NCBI RefSeq assembly: GCF_002976435.1
Contig: NZ_PUGF01000001.1
Location: 62,001 to 126,000, forward strand
Reading direction: 5' to 3'
DNA from: Solimicrobium silvestre
Lineage (GTDB): Bacteria > Pseudomonadota > Gammaproteobacteria > Burkholderiales > Burkholderiaceae_D
Length of the DNA stretch: 64,000 nucleotides
Positions 35,181 through 44,491 of the stretch are shown here, in pieces. Position numbers and translations under genes: made by a program. Each line of letters starts with the position of its first letter. Positions within the stretch are counted from its first letter, which is position 1. Below the pieces are notes generated by a model. That model was not told the DNA's origin. It was given only the letters and a program-made list of their open reading frames with translations, and made no database searches.

Positions 35181-35485
35181 ACTTCCTCCATCACACATTG
35201 CAGGGGATGCCCTGCTTGCCTGGCATATGCCATTACTAAATCAACTTTCGTCGCAGCAATATCTTTAGGAAAAACTCCGCATACGCCCTTACCATCACGA
35301 TGTACTTTAAGCATGATTTGCATCGCTGTTTCACGGCCTTTATTAAAGTATTCCTGAATCACGATAACCACAAATTCCATTGGGGTATAGTCGTCATTCA
35401 ATAAAACCACTTGATACATTGAGGGCGGCTTTAACTTTTCTGTCTGCCGCTCTATCACTGTACTATTTTCGTGCTTATTTGCCAT
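35177..35485 (-). CDS. clpS: ATP-dependent Clp protease adaptor ClpS
   Basis: 102 residues. A flexible N-terminus precedes the ClpS core: [17 protein letters not shown] (N-degron binding pocket with DD), the [21 protein letters not shown] helix and [17 protein letters not shown], then [12 protein letters not shown]. ClpS brings proteins with destabilising N-terminal residues to ClpA. It overlaps clpA by 4 bp in the classic clpS-clpA operon, facing away from the cold-shock gene. Confidence 0.97.
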   Translation of the reverse strand: MANKHENSTVIERQTEKLKPPSMYQVVLLNDDYTPMEFVVIVIQEYFNKGRETAMQIMLKVHRDGKGVCGVFPKDIAATKVDLVMAYARQAGHPLQCVMEEV

Positions 35486-35904
35486 AAGTAAATTTAACAG
35501 ATTCCAACTAATTCAAAGCTTCAAATAAACAGTGTAATTCAAATTTTGCGTCATGCGCTTTCGTTGCTAAAAGATGGCGCTAAATTGCTGAAGATCAATA
35601 GCTGAATTCATGCTTTAGTGAATTAATTTCATTTAAATTGCCTTGACGAAACATATGTCGAGTGTTGTAAATTCCCACTAAAAATGTGGCTAATTGCTGT
35701 TTTAAAACAGTTTTTCGTGAAAAATTCCATACAAAACATAATGCTCTCGTGAAAATTCTTGACATTGTTAATCTTTGATACAAAAATGAAATTGTTAATG
35801 AGATATTTTCTTCTCACTAACAATGAGAGGGCAAGTTTAGGAGGATTGGCATATTGCTGAATTTCTGGCGGCTCGTGTTTTTGATATTTTCTGAAAGATG
35901 TATT
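35486..35904. other. Divergent intergenic region between clpS and cold-shock gene
   Basis: 419 bp without a plausible gene. It contains a perfect 14-bp palindrome CTGTTTTAAAACAG (35697-35710), a TTGACA hexamer at 35759-35764 without a convincing -10 at the right distance, and about 120 bp of AT-rich leader before the cold-shock ATG. A long untranslated leader is typical of cold-shock genes, but its structure cannot be verified by eye. Confidence 0.5.
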
Positions 35905-36111
35905 ATGGCAACTGGCACAGTTAAATGGTTTAATGATTCAAAAGGCTTCGGCTTTATCACTCCGGATGACGGCGGTGAAGACTTATTCGCCCACTTCTCA
36001 GCAATCCAAATGAACGGATTCAAAACGCTTAAAGAAGGCCAAAAAGTACAATTTGAAGTGACTCAAGGGCCTAAAGGCAAGCAAGCATCAAATATTCAAG
36101 CTCCTAATTAA
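35905..36111 (+). CDS. Cold-shock protein (CspA family)
   Basis: 68 residues from ATG 35905; a longer frame from 35854 adds 17 unlikely residues. The single cold-shock domain starts [20 protein letters not shown] with RNP1 KGFGFI and RNP2 DLFAHF, then [18 protein letters not shown] [11 protein letters not shown] ahead of the C-terminus. It binds single-stranded RNA/DNA and melts mRNA structure. The place beside clpS and facing icd is conserved in Burkholderiales, where it is often called cspD or cspA. Confidence 0.95.
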   Translation: MATGTVKWFNDSKGFGFITPDDGGEDLFAHFSAIQMNGFKTLKEGQKVQFEVTQGPKGKQASNIQAPN

Positions 36112-36128
36112 TTTTTAGGATTGCTTAT

Positions 36129-36155
36129 CAAGCTCCGCTCGCGGAGCTTTTTTTG
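36129..36155 (+). terminator. Terminator of the cold-shock gene
   Basis: AGCTCCGC (36131-36138) pairs with GCGGAGCT (36141-36148), a two-base loop, followed by a long T-run. Confidence 0.9.
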
Positions 36156-36179
36156 TTGGTGAAATCATATTTACCAATA

Positions 36180-36209
36180 AAAAAAGACCGATAAATCGGT
36201 CTTTTTTTA
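36180..36209. terminator. Terminator of icd
   Basis: AAAAAGACCGAT, loop AA, ATCGGTCTTTTTTT: perfect stem flanked by A-run and T-run. It lies just after the icd stop on the minus strand and can stop both convergent transcripts. Confidence 0.9.
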
Positions 36210-36228
36210 TTTCAAACTATAGAACTGA

Positions 36229-37482
36229 TTACATGTTTTCGATCATGGCATCGCCAAAACCTGAGCAAGACAACTGTGTAGCGCCTTCCATCAAACGGGC
36301 GAAATCGTAAGTTACCCGTTTTTGAGCAATCGATTTGCTCATTGAGCTAATCAACAAATCAGCCGCTTCCAACCAACCCATGTGACGCAACATCATTTCA
36401 GCGGATAAAATTAATGAACCTGGGTTCACATAATCTTTACCAGCATATTTTGGCGCTGTGCCGTGTGTTGCTTCGAACATCGCGATGGAATCAGACAAGT
36501 TAGCGCCTGGAGCGATACCAATACCGCCAACCTGAGCTGCTAACGCATCGGAAATATAATCGCCATTCAAATTCAATGTAGCAATAACGCTGTATTCCGC
36601 TGGACGCAACAAAATTTGTTGCAAGAATGCATCAGCAATAGAATCTTTAACGATGATTTCTTTACCAGTTTTTGGATTCTTGAATTTGCACCATGGGCCG
36701 CCATCAATCAATTCAGCACCGAATTCTTTTTGCGCTAATGCATATGCCCAATCACGGAAACCACCTTCGGTGTATTTCATGATGTTGCCTTTGTGAACGA
36801 TAGTCACGGATGGCTTGTCGTTATCAATCGCGTATTGAATTGCTTTACGTACCAAACGCTCAGTGCCTTCGCGTGAAACTGGCTTGATACCGATACCGGA
36901 AGTTTCTGGGAAGCGGATCTTTTTAACGCCCATTTCATTGACCAGGAATGCGATCAATTTCTTAACTTGATCTGAACCTTCTTGGAATTCAACACCAGCA
37001 TAAATGTCTTCCGAGTTTTCACGGAAAATCACCATGTCGGTTTTTTCTGGCTCACGCACTGGTGAAGGAACGCCTTTGAAATAACGCACTGGACGCAAGC
37101 AAACATACAAATCCAACTCTTGACGCAAAGCCACGTTCAATGAACGGATCCCGCCGCCAACTGGCGTAGTCAATGGGCCTTTGATCGATACAACGTAATC
37201 TTTTAAAACGCGTAATGTTTCTTCTGGCAACCAAACATCCGGGCCATATACTTGAGTTGATTTTTCGCCAGCGTAGATTTCCATCCAGCTAATTTTGCGT
37301 TGACCACCGTAAGCTTTAGCAACGGCTGCATCAATTACCTTGATCATCACTGGGCTAATATCTACACCAGTGCCATCGCCTTCGATATAAGGAATGATCG
37401 GATTGTGCGGAACGTTGATTGAATAATCAGCATTGACGGTGATTTTTTGACCGTCGGTAGGTACTTTAATGTGTTGATACAT
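36229..37482 (-). CDS. icd: NADP-dependent isocitrate dehydrogenase
   Basis: 417 residues, full length for the E. coli-type dimeric enzyme. It has [13 protein letters not shown] near the N-terminus, [13 protein letters not shown] (the Ser that binds isocitrate and is phosphorylated by AceK in relatives), the Lys-containing [13 protein letters not shown], and GIAPGANLS followed by [20 protein letters not shown] with the NADP-type motif. It oxidatively decarboxylates isocitrate to 2-oxoglutarate in the TCA cycle. Single gene with its own terminator. Confidence 0.97.
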   Translation of the reverse strand: MYQHIKVPTDGQKITVNADYSINVPHNPIIPYIEGDGTGVDISPVMIKVIDAAVAKAYGGQRKISWMEIYAGEKSTQVYGPDVWLPEETLRVLKDYVVSIKGPLTTPVGGGIRSLNVALRQELDLYVCLRPVRYFKGVPSPVREPEKTDMVIFRENSEDIYAGVEFQEGSDQVKKLIAFLVNEMGVKKIRFPETSGIGIKPVSREGTERLVRKAIQYAIDNDKPSVTIVHKGNIMKYTEGGFRDWAYALAQKEFGAELIDGGPWCKFKNPKTGKEIIVKDSIADAFLQQILLRPAEYSVIATLNLNGDYISDALAAQVGGIGIAPGANLSDSIAMFEATHGTAPKYAGKDYVNPGSLILSAEMMLRHMGWLEAADLLISSMSKSIAQKRVTYDFARLMEGATQLSCSGFGDAMIENM

Positions 37483-37615
37483 TGTGTTCTCCGAAGTAAG
37501 GCAGCGCTAGTCAGCGCCTGTAGTAGATAAGTCAGATCTTATTGTATACATTGAATTGCGATTTACACTGTTTTGTAATTTTTAGCGCAGCTCAATGTTA
37601 ATTCCTATATTCTTT

Positions 37616-37716
37616 GGGACTTATGCAAAATTGGTCCAGCAAGGCATATCAACGCTGACAGTACTTTAGTACGGCAAGGAGATATAACGCCGCTGGGGCA
37701 GTTTTGCATGAGCCCC
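37616..37716. repeat. Imperfect palindromic element of about 100 bp
   Basis: The left end GGGACTTATGCAAAATTGG is the near-complement of the right end CAGTTTTGCATGAGCCC, and CCAGC, ATATC and AGTACT/AGTAC blocks pair inside, so the whole element folds on itself around 37664. The right arm (AGTACGGCAAGGAGATATAA, then CGCCGCTGGGG) recurs as a diverged half copy at 61056-61103, so it belongs to a dispersed repeat family. It sits between icd and rluE, with no coding potential. Confidence 0.65.
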
Positions 37717-37801
37717 TGCTCTTATATAAGACATAAGACAGGTGATTTCACATTATGCACTAGTATTTTACTAGATGCCATAAATTTGCGACACTCTCGG
37801 T

Positions 37802-38350
37802 ATGAAACTCATTCTATTCAATAAACCATTCCAGGTCATGAGCCAATTCTCAGCTCACGAAACCCGCCCAACGCTAGCTAACTACATCACCATCCCCGGC
37901 ATTTATCCTGCCGGACGACTGGATGCAGACAGCGAAGGATTAATGCTGCTCACCGATAACGGTCAACTACAGCACAAAATTAGCCATCCTGACCATAAGG
38001 AAGCAAAAACGTATTTAGTCCAAGTGGAAGGAATTCCAGACAAAGAACAGTTGCACCGCTTGAGTCAACCGCTCAACTTAGGCGATTTCACCACCCAACC
38101 GTGCCAAGTACAACATATACAGCCTCCCGAATGGCTTTGGCCGCGCACCCCGCCTATTCGGGAAAGAATTGAAATTCCAACCAACTGGCTGGCGATAACA
38201 CTAAAAGAAGGTAAAAACCGTCAAGTCAGGCGCATGACAGCCGCTGTGGGCTTACCCACTTTACGCTTAGTGCGTAGCGCTATTGGGCCATATTCGCTGG
38301 CAAGCCACCCACTTTTGCCAGGGGAATGGCTTGAAGTTACTTTAAAATAA
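37802..38350 (+). CDS. rluE: 23S rRNA pseudouridine synthase, RluE type
   Basis: 182 residues, RsuA/RluE family without an S4 domain. The N-terminal MKLILFNKPFQVMSQF and catalytic GRLDADSEGLMLLTD (Asp in RLD) are clear. The C-terminal EGKNRQVRRMTAAVGLPTLRLVRS is also typical. RluE converts U2457 of 23S rRNA. The Pro/Arg-rich insertion (about 118-128) is usual in betaproteobacterial members. The 319 bp upstream holds the palindromic repeat and no gene. A terminator follows. Confidence 0.93.
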   Translation: MKLILFNKPFQVMSQFSAHETRPTLANYITIPGIYPAGRLDADSEGLMLLTDNGQLQHKISHPDHKEAKTYLVQVEGIPDKEQLHRLSQPLNLGDFTTQPCQVQHIQPPEWLWPRTPPIRERIEIPTNWLAITLKEGKNRQVRRMTAAVGLPTLRLVRSAIGPYSLASHPLLPGEWLEVTLK

Positions 38351-38373
38351 CAATTCGGCACTAGCTTCCGATG

Positions 38374-38398
38374 AAAAGGCAGGGTATCCTGCTTTTTT
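38374..38398 (+). terminator. Terminator after rluE
   Basis: AAAAGGCAGG, short loop, TCCTGCTTTTTT: stem plus T-run directly after rluE. Confidence 0.85.
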
Positions 38399-38425
38399 CA
38401 TATTCACTTATTACCTTTACACACT

Positions 38426-38863
38426 ATGCGAACATTTATTTTCCGCGCTACCAGCACCCTTCTTCTCACGCTCGCCATGAGTCCCGCATTTGCGCAACAA
38501 AGTCTGCCAGTAAAACAACTCACTGCCGGCATGTTTGTGATTCAAGCTGAAATTGCCTCAACGGAAGAACAACGTGAAACGGGCTTAATGAATCGCAAGG
38601 AAATGGGACAAAACAATGGCATGTTGTTTGTATTTGATCGCCCAGCCGGTTATTGCATGTGGATGAAAAATACTCTGCTACCGCTTTCCGTAGCTTTTAT
38701 GGATAACGAAGGCGTTATTTTAAATATCGAAGAAATGCTGCCGCAAACAGAAACCAATCATTGCACGGTTAAGCCTGCCCGTTACGCATTAGAAATGAAT
38801 GCAGAGTGGTTTAAGCGTAAAAACATTAAGCCCGGCACCAAAATTGATGTATTGAAACCGTAA
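38426..38863 (+). CDS. Secreted DUF192 family protein
   Basis: 145 residues with a cleavable signal peptide (ending SPAFAQQ about residue 24). The DUF192 core follows: ETGLMNRKEMGQNNGMLFVF, CMWMKNTLLPLSVAFMDNEG, I-x-E-M-L-P-Q-T near HCTVKPARYALEMNAEWF. Function unknown; small periplasmic beta-fold protein. Monocistronic, between two terminators. Confidence 0.92.
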   Translation: MRTFIFRATSTLLLTLAMSPAFAQQSLPVKQLTAGMFVIQAEIASTEEQRETGLMNRKEMGQNNGMLFVFDRPAGYCMWMKNTLLPLSVAFMDNEGVILNIEEMLPQTETNHCTVKPARYALEMNAEWFKRKNIKPGTKIDVLKP

Positions 38864-38917
38864 ATCAGCATAACCGAGCGTTAACTCATTAACAGCAAAT
38901 GAGTAACGCTAGACGAC

Positions 38918-38952
38918 AAAAAACCACACGAATAAATTCATGTGGTTTTTTT
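38918..38952. terminator. Bidirectional terminator between DUF192 gene and rpsT
   Basis: AAAAAACCACA, a loop region, then TGTGGTTTTTTT: stem with A and T runs between convergent genes. Confidence 0.9.
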
Positions 38953-39024
38953 GCACTCACCCTAATTAAAGGGTCACACTGCTAAGTTTTACGACTACCT
39001 TTATTACAAAGTAGCCCTAAACAA

Positions 39025-39288
39025 TTAAGACAATGCTTTTAAAGCAGCAGCTAAACGGCTTTTATGACGAGCAGCTTTGTTTTTGTGGATAATTTTTTTA
39101 TCCGCAATGCTATCAATAGTAGACACTGAAGCCTGAAATATTGAAGTTGCAACAGCTTTGTCGCCAGCCAAAATTGCCTTACGAACTGCTTTGATAGCAG
39201 TACGCAAAGTCGAACGTTGACTAGAGTTGTGAGCGTTTTGTTTTACTGCTTGACGAGCACGTTTGCGCGCTTGTGCGGTATTTGCCAT
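39025..39288 (-). CDS. rpsT: 30S ribosomal protein S20
   Basis: 87 residues, very Lys/Arg/Ala-rich. [18 protein letters not shown] at the start, [15 protein letters not shown] in the middle and [17 protein letters not shown] at the end are S20 hallmarks. It binds 16S rRNA early in 30S assembly. Divergent from murJ, the usual Burkholderiales order. Confidence 0.98.
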   Translation of the reverse strand: MANTAQARKRARQAVKQNAHNSSQRSTLRTAIKAVRKAILAGDKAVATSIFQASVSTIDSIADKKIIHKNKAARHKSRLAAALKALS

Positions 39289-39470
39289 GAAATTTCCTAA
39301 ACGATGTCAATGTGCCGTCACAAATTGCGATGGCAGAGAATTCTGTACAGCTCGCTATTCTAATCGAATTTATTTGAACTTACAAGAACGACTTAACTTT
39401 CCTACGCAAATTACCAGTAATCAGTTGCTTTCAGCACTATAAATACCACATCCCGTTATAATGCCGCTCC

Positions 39471-41021
39471 ATGAACCTGCTTAAAACCCTCGCTACCATG
39501 AGTAGCATGACGATGCTTTCGCGCATTACCGGCCTAATCCGTGACATGTTGTTTGCAAAGCTGATCGGCGCATCCGCCTATTCGGATGCTTACTATATCG
39601 CCTTTCGCATTCCCAATTTATTACGTCGCGTCTTCGCCGAAGGGGCATTTTCCCAGGCTTTTGTTCCCATTCTGGCGGAATATAAAAATCAACAAGGGCA
39701 TGATGCGACCAAGTCCTTAGTTAATTCGGTAGCAACCATACTAACTTGGTGTCTACTCATTACGAGTTTCATCGGCGTTGTGGCCGCGCCCTTATTTGTG
39801 TACGCACTTGCCAGCGGTTTTGTCAGCAATCCAGAAAAATTTAATGTCACCGTCGTCATGACCCGCATTATGTTTCCTTACATTGGAATGATTTCATTGG
39901 TCGCCCTGGCAGGCGGCATTTTAAATACTTGGCATGAATTTAAGATCCCCGCTTTCTCACCCGTCTTGTTGAATGTGTCTTCTATTGGCTGTGCTTTTTT
40001 ATTAGCGCCGCAATTAGCGCAACCTGTTTATGCGTTCGCCATTGCCGTTGTCATCGGTGGCGTTTTGCAGCTTGCGATACAAATTCCCGCTTTAATTAAA
40101 ATTGGCATGCTGCCCAAGATTTCGTTAAAACCTATTGCGGCGTTCCAAGACCCTGCTGTCAAACGTATTTTAAAAAATATGGGTCCGGCTATTTTTGCGG
40201 TTTCCGCTTCCCAAATCAGTATATTGATTAACTCAAATATAGCCTCGCAATTAGCCACTGGCAGCGTTTCCTGGCTATATTGTGCGGATCGTTTAATGGA
40301 ATTTCCAACCGCTTTATTGGGAGTGACCTTAGGCACAGTGTTGCTACCCAGCTTATCCAAAGCTAACAGCGTAGGCGACCATGAAGAGTATTCTTCTCTA
40401 TTAGACTGGGGATTACGCCTTACTTTTTTATTGGCACTGCCAGCCGCCGTTGGACTAGCCACCTTATCGGTACCACTCACTACCGTGTTATTTCATTACG
40501 GTAAATTTGATGGCCTGGCAGTTATCCAGACCAGCCATGCTTTAGTGGCTTATGGCATAGGTTTGATCGGTTTAATCTTGGTTAAAATTTTAGCACCCGG
40601 TTTTTATGCCAAACAAAATATCAAAACACCGGTGAAAATTGCCATTGGCGTGTTGGTGGCAACGCAAATAATGAATTCCATTTTTGTGCCCAGCCTGGCG
40701 CATGTCGGGCTGGCTTTATCGGTCGGCTTAGGCGCGTGTTTAAATGCCGGCTTTTTATTTGCTTTGCTCAAACGTCACGGTATTTACAAACCGCAACCAG
40801 GATGGCTGTTCTTTTTCATCAAGCAAACCGGTGCGCTGTTGTTAATGGCAGCAGTTGCGCTCTATCTCAATAGTCAGTTTGACTGGGTAGCGTTACAAAA
40901 ACACTACTATTTACGTGCATTGTATTTAACAGGCGTATTGTCAGCCTGCATGTTCGTTTATTTTGTTAGTTTGTTTGCAATGGGTTTTCGGTTTGCCGAC
41001 TTTAGGCGTATCTCAAAATAA
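39471..41021 (+). CDS. murJ: Lipid II flippase MurJ (MviN)
   Basis: 516 residues with about 14 transmembrane helices. The N-terminus has ATMSSMTMLSRITGLIRDML, with the conserved SRxxGLxRD, then SDAYYIAFRIPNLLRRVFAEG, GAFSQAFVPIL and, mid-protein, LLGVTLGTVLLPSLSKA. It flips lipid-linked peptidoglycan precursor across the inner membrane. Monocistronic, divergent from rpsT. Confidence 0.97.
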   Translation: MNLLKTLATMSSMTMLSRITGLIRDMLFAKLIGASAYSDAYYIAFRIPNLLRRVFAEGAFSQAFVPILAEYKNQQGHDATKSLVNSVATILTWCLLITSFIGVVAAPLFVYALASGFVSNPEKFNVTVVMTRIMFPYIGMISLVALAGGILNTWHEFKIPAFSPVLLNVSSIGCAFLLAPQLAQPVYAFAIAVVIGGVLQLAIQIPALIKIGMLPKISLKPIAAFQDPAVKRILKNMGPAIFAVSASQISILINSNIASQLATGSVSWLYCADRLMEFPTALLGVTLGTVLLPSLSKANSVGDHEEYSSLLDWGLRLTFLLALPAAVGLATLSVPLTTVLFHYGKFDGLAVIQTSHALVAYGIGLIGLILVKILAPGFYAKQNIKTPVKIAIGVLVATQIMNSIFVPSLAHVGLALSVGLGACLNAGFLFALLKRHGIYKPQPGWLFFFIKQTGALLLMAAVALYLNSQFDWVALQKHYYLRALYLTGVLSACMFVYFVSLFAMGFRFADFRRISK

Positions 41022-41153
41022 CAAAGCTGCACTTTAAGCCAGTAGCGAGATTGAAGCGGCGAATCTTTAAATGCTAATATTTGCATTTATTGTCCCCGCT
41101 ACTAAGTGCGTTTTTTGTAAGCGAATTAAGTGAATTACCAAGAGGAGACGGAT

Positions 41154-41588
41154 ATGAACAACTGCTTAAAAAACTGCATTCAATCATCCTTGTTACGGTC
41201 ATTTTTTTCAATTTGTAGCACATTACTTTTCTCATTTACGCTCATTTCCACTAGCTACGCAGATGATTCGACATATCGAACCGAATTAAATCGCACTGAT
41301 TTTTCGGGTACACCAAATATGGAAATTGTCAGCTCGATTGTTGAATTTAAACCCGGCGATTTCGTTCATAAACATTTTCATCACGGCGTAGAATCGGCGT
41401 ATGTTTTACAGGGCGCGATGATACAAGAACCGGGTAAAAAACCGCGCATGCTGGCCACCGGAACGCCCCTTTTAAATCAGCGTGATGTCATGCACGGCGG
41501 ATTCACCATCGTCGGCGATACCAATCTTAAAATTTTTACTGTTCACGTTGTTGACAAAAACAAGCCTTTATACGATGAAGGCAAATAA
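41154..41588 (+). CDS. Secreted cupin-domain protein
   Basis: 144 residues from ATG 41154, chosen because GAGGAGA lies just upstream; the frame is open from 41130. The signal peptide ends about residue 37 (STSYADD). A single cupin follows, with metal-site pattern GDFVHKHFHHGVESAYVLQG, then a second motif around QRDVMHGGFTIVGDTNL. Small periplasmic cupins are often of unknown role. It is 21 bp from the LysE gene, possibly one transcript. Confidence 0.82.
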   Translation: MNNCLKNCIQSSLLRSFFSICSTLLFSFTLISTSYADDSTYRTELNRTDFSGTPNMEIVSSIVEFKPGDFVHKHFHHGVESAYVLQGAMIQEPGKKPRMLATGTPLLNQRDVMHGGFTIVGDTNLKIFTVHVVDKNKPLYDEGK

Positions 41589-41609
41589 ACTTAACCATTT
41601 TTAAAACTC

Positions 41610-42248
41610 ATGCTACTCACTCCTGAACAATTTTTTGGCTTTTTAGCCGCCGCTCTTTTAATCACTGTTTCACCGGGTCCAGATAATTTAATGGTATTAG
41701 GTGTTGGCATTTCACGCGGACGCAAACAAGGTATGGCGTTTGGCTTGGGATGCGCACTCGGCTGCTTGTCGCATACCTTGCTAGCAGCACTTGGCATCAG
41801 CGCGCTGATCGCCGCCTCACCTATCGCCTTTAGCGCCTTAAAAATTGCGGGCGGCTTATATCTTATTTACTTGGGCGTGCAAGCATTGCGCAGCAGTGGC
41901 TTAAGTACGCCAACTAAGCTGGGCGCAACGTCAATGTCAGAAGAAACGCTGTTGAAATTATTTTCCAAGGGTTTAATTGCCAACAGCATCAATCCCAAAG
42001 TCGTGCTGTTTTTCCTCTCATTTTTACCGCAATTTGTATTGCAAAAAAATGGCCACATCGGTTGGCAAACTGCTCAACTAGGTTTAATTTTTACGGCTCA
42101 AGGAGTCCTGTTATTTAGCTTGCTCGGTTATTTTTCCGGCGCGGTTGGACAATGGTTAAATCAACGTCCAAAAGCAGGATTATGGCTAGATAGAGTTGCT
42201 GGCAGCATTTTTATTGCTTTAGGTTTGCGCTTGGTATTTACCCGCTAA
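41610..42248 (+). CDS. LysE/RhtB family amino-acid exporter
   Basis: 212 residues with about six transmembrane helices. Family motif SPGPDNLMVLGVGISRGRKQG at the start, then NPKVVLFFLSFLPQFV mid-protein. These proteins export amino acids such as lysine, homoserine or threonine; the substrate cannot be assigned. It follows the cupin gene by 21 bp and precedes elbB by 31 bp. Confidence 0.92.
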   Translation: MLLTPEQFFGFLAAALLITVSPGPDNLMVLGVGISRGRKQGMAFGLGCALGCLSHTLLAALGISALIAASPIAFSALKIAGGLYLIYLGVQALRSSGLSTPTKLGATSMSEETLLKLFSKGLIANSINPKVVLFFLSFLPQFVLQKNGHIGWQTAQLGLIFTAQGVLLFSLLGYFSGAVGQWLNQRPKAGLWLDRVAGSIFIALGLRLVFTR

Positions 42249-42279
42249 TTTACGGTTCAATTATTTAAAAGGATACAAC

Positions 42280-42948
42280 ATGAAAGTAGCGATCGTTTTA
42301 TCTGGCTGCGGCGTTTTTGATGGCGCAGAAATTCATGAGAGCGTATTAACCATGCTCGCGCTATCCTGCGCAGGTGTTCCCTACCAATGTATGGCGCCCA
42401 ACATCAATCAAGCGCACGTGATTAACCATTTAACAGGCCAAGTCACTGAAGGCGAAAACCGCAATGTGTTAGTGGAATCTGCCAGGATTGCCCGTGGTGA
42501 AATTATCGATATCAAAAACGCCGATAGCCATGACTACGCCGCCGTATTTTTCCCAGGTGGTTTTGGCGCAGCGAAAAACCTCTCCGACTTCGCATTTAAA
42601 GGCAGTGCCTGCCAAATCCAGCCCGACGTTTTACACTTCGCCAAAGCGATGGCCGCCGCAAAAAAACCGGCCTGCTACATTTGTATCTCGCCAACCATGA
42701 TTCCTCGAATTTATGGGCAAGACGCCAAACTGACCATCGGCAATGACCAAGCTACCGCACAAGCGATTGAAGCAATGGGCGGCGAGCACATTGATTGTCC
42801 GGTGCAGGAATTTGTGGTGGATGCAGAGCGAAAATTAGTCAGCACGCCAGCTTATATGCTGGCGCAAAACATTGCTGAAGCAGCGGCGGGAATTGAGGCG
42901 GCGGTTGAAGCGACGTTGGCGATGATAGCGACTGAAGCGAGGACATAA
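42280..42948 (+). CDS. elbB: Isoprenoid biosynthesis glyoxalase ElbB-type (DJ-1/PfpI superfamily)
   Basis: 222 residues. VVLSGCGVFDGAEIHES-type start (VAIVLSGCGVFDGAEIHES), LALSCAGVPYQCMAPN, then VFFPGGFGAAKNLSDFA and the nucleophile elbow ACYICISPTM with Cys. The C-terminal VDAERKLVSTPAYMLAQNI is typical. ElbB has glyoxalase activity and is linked to carotenoid/isoprenoid yield in E. coli. Good ribosome-binding site (AAGGA) before ATG 42280. Confidence 0.92.
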   Translation: MKVAIVLSGCGVFDGAEIHESVLTMLALSCAGVPYQCMAPNINQAHVINHLTGQVTEGENRNVLVESARIARGEIIDIKNADSHDYAAVFFPGGFGAAKNLSDFAFKGSACQIQPDVLHFAKAMAAAKKPACYICISPTMIPRIYGQDAKLTIGNDQATAQAIEAMGGEHIDCPVQEFVVDAERKLVSTPAYMLAQNIAEAAAGIEAAVEATLAMIATEART

Positions 42949-42961
42949 CTAAGATTCAATA

Positions 42962-43948
42962 TCAGGCCCGATACGTCTTCAACCAGGCCTTGATGTTTTT
43001 AACGTCTTTCAATTCGCGCAGATCACGCGCAAAGCCGCTAGTGTGCTTCTTCATTTGCGCGATCTCACGCGTTAATTCTGCTAGCAAAAAAGCAGGCGCC
43101 AGATTAGCTTTATCCCCTAACTGAAAACGCGCTTTAAAGCCGGATTGAGATTGCCTGATTTCCATCGCCAGATCATCCGATTGTCCGGCCAATACCTGGT
43201 TGTAATGATTCAGATTCAATTCATTAAGCGTATTCAATCTAGCCTGATCCATCTGCTCCAACTCCAACTGCAACTCCAGTAACTGCAGTAAATCGCCATT
43301 GGCATACGCCATATTCACACGCTGCATCAAACCGGTTTTACGTACACGCTCCAGCGGGTCTTGTTCTTTATCGGGATGCAAACTACTGGCAAGTTTGCGG
43401 TACACGGCGCGCACCGACTGGCTGCCCTTTTGCTCTTGTTTTTCCAGCCGGGCTTGCTGGGCGCGCTGCCGCGCCATTTTTTTGGCCGCACTGTAATCCG
43501 GTACATCCTCAACGTAGTCCTGCGTGCTATCCAGTTCTTCCAATTCTTCCGACTCGTTAACCACAGCGATATCGGTATGGTGATGACGATTAAAAATCGC
43601 CTTCAGTTGCGGCGCTCCGTTGTCCTTATTCATTAACTCCACAGCGATGGAACTGATAAAGCCGGATAATTTTTCCTGATCCGTCTGATTAAAAATAGCG
43701 TCAAAATACGCCGCATCCAATAACAGCACCAGATCGGTACGATGCTGATTGTAAGCCGAATACAACGGCACATACTCACTGGCATATTTTTGTTCATACG
43801 ACGACACAGTCGCTTGCCAGTCACTCAATTGCTGGCGTTGCATATCGATTTTTTTGATTAAATTATTGAACAACTGCTGCTCTGCTGATAATGGGGTTGC
43901 GCTTTGTTTTTGCTCAATATTGATGACGGATGAGACAGGTGTTTTCAT
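42962..43948 (-). CDS. Protein with C-terminal J-domain-like module
   Basis: 328 residues, soluble, largely helical and rich in Gln, Glu and Lys. Residues about 155-260 contain a charged coiled coil leading to VRAVYRKLASSLHPDKEQDP, which carries the HPD motif of DnaJ domains, followed by the RVNMAYANGDLLQLLELQL helix. Such J-domain-like proteins stimulate an Hsp70. The N- and C-terminal helical parts match no family I recognise. Minus strand, convergent with elbB (14-bp gap). Confidence 0.75.
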   Translation of the reverse strand: MKTPVSSVINIEQKQSATPLSAEQQLFNNLIKKIDMQRQQLSDWQATVSSYEQKYASEYVPLYSAYNQHRTDLVLLLDAAYFDAIFNQTDQEKLSGFISSIAVELMNKDNGAPQLKAIFNRHHHTDIAVVNESEELEELDSTQDYVEDVPDYSAAKKMARQRAQQARLEKQEQKGSQSVRAVYRKLASSLHPDKEQDPLERVRKTGLMQRVNMAYANGDLLQLLELQLELEQMDQARLNTLNELNLNHYNQVLAGQSDDLAMEIRQSQSGFKARFQLGDKANLAPAFLLAELTREIAQMKKHTSGFARDLRELKDVKNIKAWLKTYRA

Positions 43949-44034
43949 GAAAGTAGTAAATAAAAAATGGGAGGATTAGGTTGCGCGACTGAGCAAACAT
44001 TGAGTGAATTTAATTAAAGCGAAACCTGCATTTT

Positions 44035-44430
44035 TTAACTCAACTGTGTAGGGCTCAATTTTTTACTCACCTTAGGCTGCGCTTTTTTTGCTTTGGCTTT
44101 AGGATTTGCCGCCTTACGTAACGCAGCGGCTAATCCAAGTCTGGCCCAGCGGCTCATCTCATGGGGATTATCCAGCGCTTCGTCAGGTGCACGGTAGTAG
44201 CGCATTGAAAACAACTGGCCTTCTTTTTCATAGGTAAACGGCGGACAGTCGACGGCGATGAATTCGGCTTCGTTTTCATCGTCACCTTTAAAATACAGAT
44301 AGTCGTCGGCGATGAGCGCGCAAAATAAATCATTAATATAAATGCCCACACCACCGAACATGCGCTTGCTGCGCACGTTACCGAGCGGGGCTAATAACTC
44401 ATGCACGTATGCGACGAAATCGGATGACAT
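44035..44430 (-). CDS. TfoX/Sxy N-terminal domain protein
   Basis: 131 residues. The TfoX_N pattern is present: VAYVHELLAPLGNVRSKRMFGGVGIYIND, then DDYLYFKGD, and PPFTYEKEGQLFSMRYYRAPDEALD. The C-terminus is a Lys/Ala-rich tail (NPKAKAKKAQPKVSKK) in place of the TfoX_C domain of true Sxy. TfoX_N alone is common and uncharacterised; a role in competence is not implied. 61 bp from the acyltransferase gene downstream of it on the chromosome. Confidence 0.85.
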   Translation of the reverse strand: MSSDFVAYVHELLAPLGNVRSKRMFGGVGIYINDLFCALIADDYLYFKGDDENEAEFIAVDCPPFTYEKEGQLFSMRYYRAPDEALDNPHEMSRWARLGLAAALRKAANPKAKAKKAQPKVSKKLSPTQLS

Positions 44431-44491
44431 GGATGCGCCCTTAAAGAATTATCGATAGTGTTTTTCTTGAATTTCAAGACAATATCATAAT

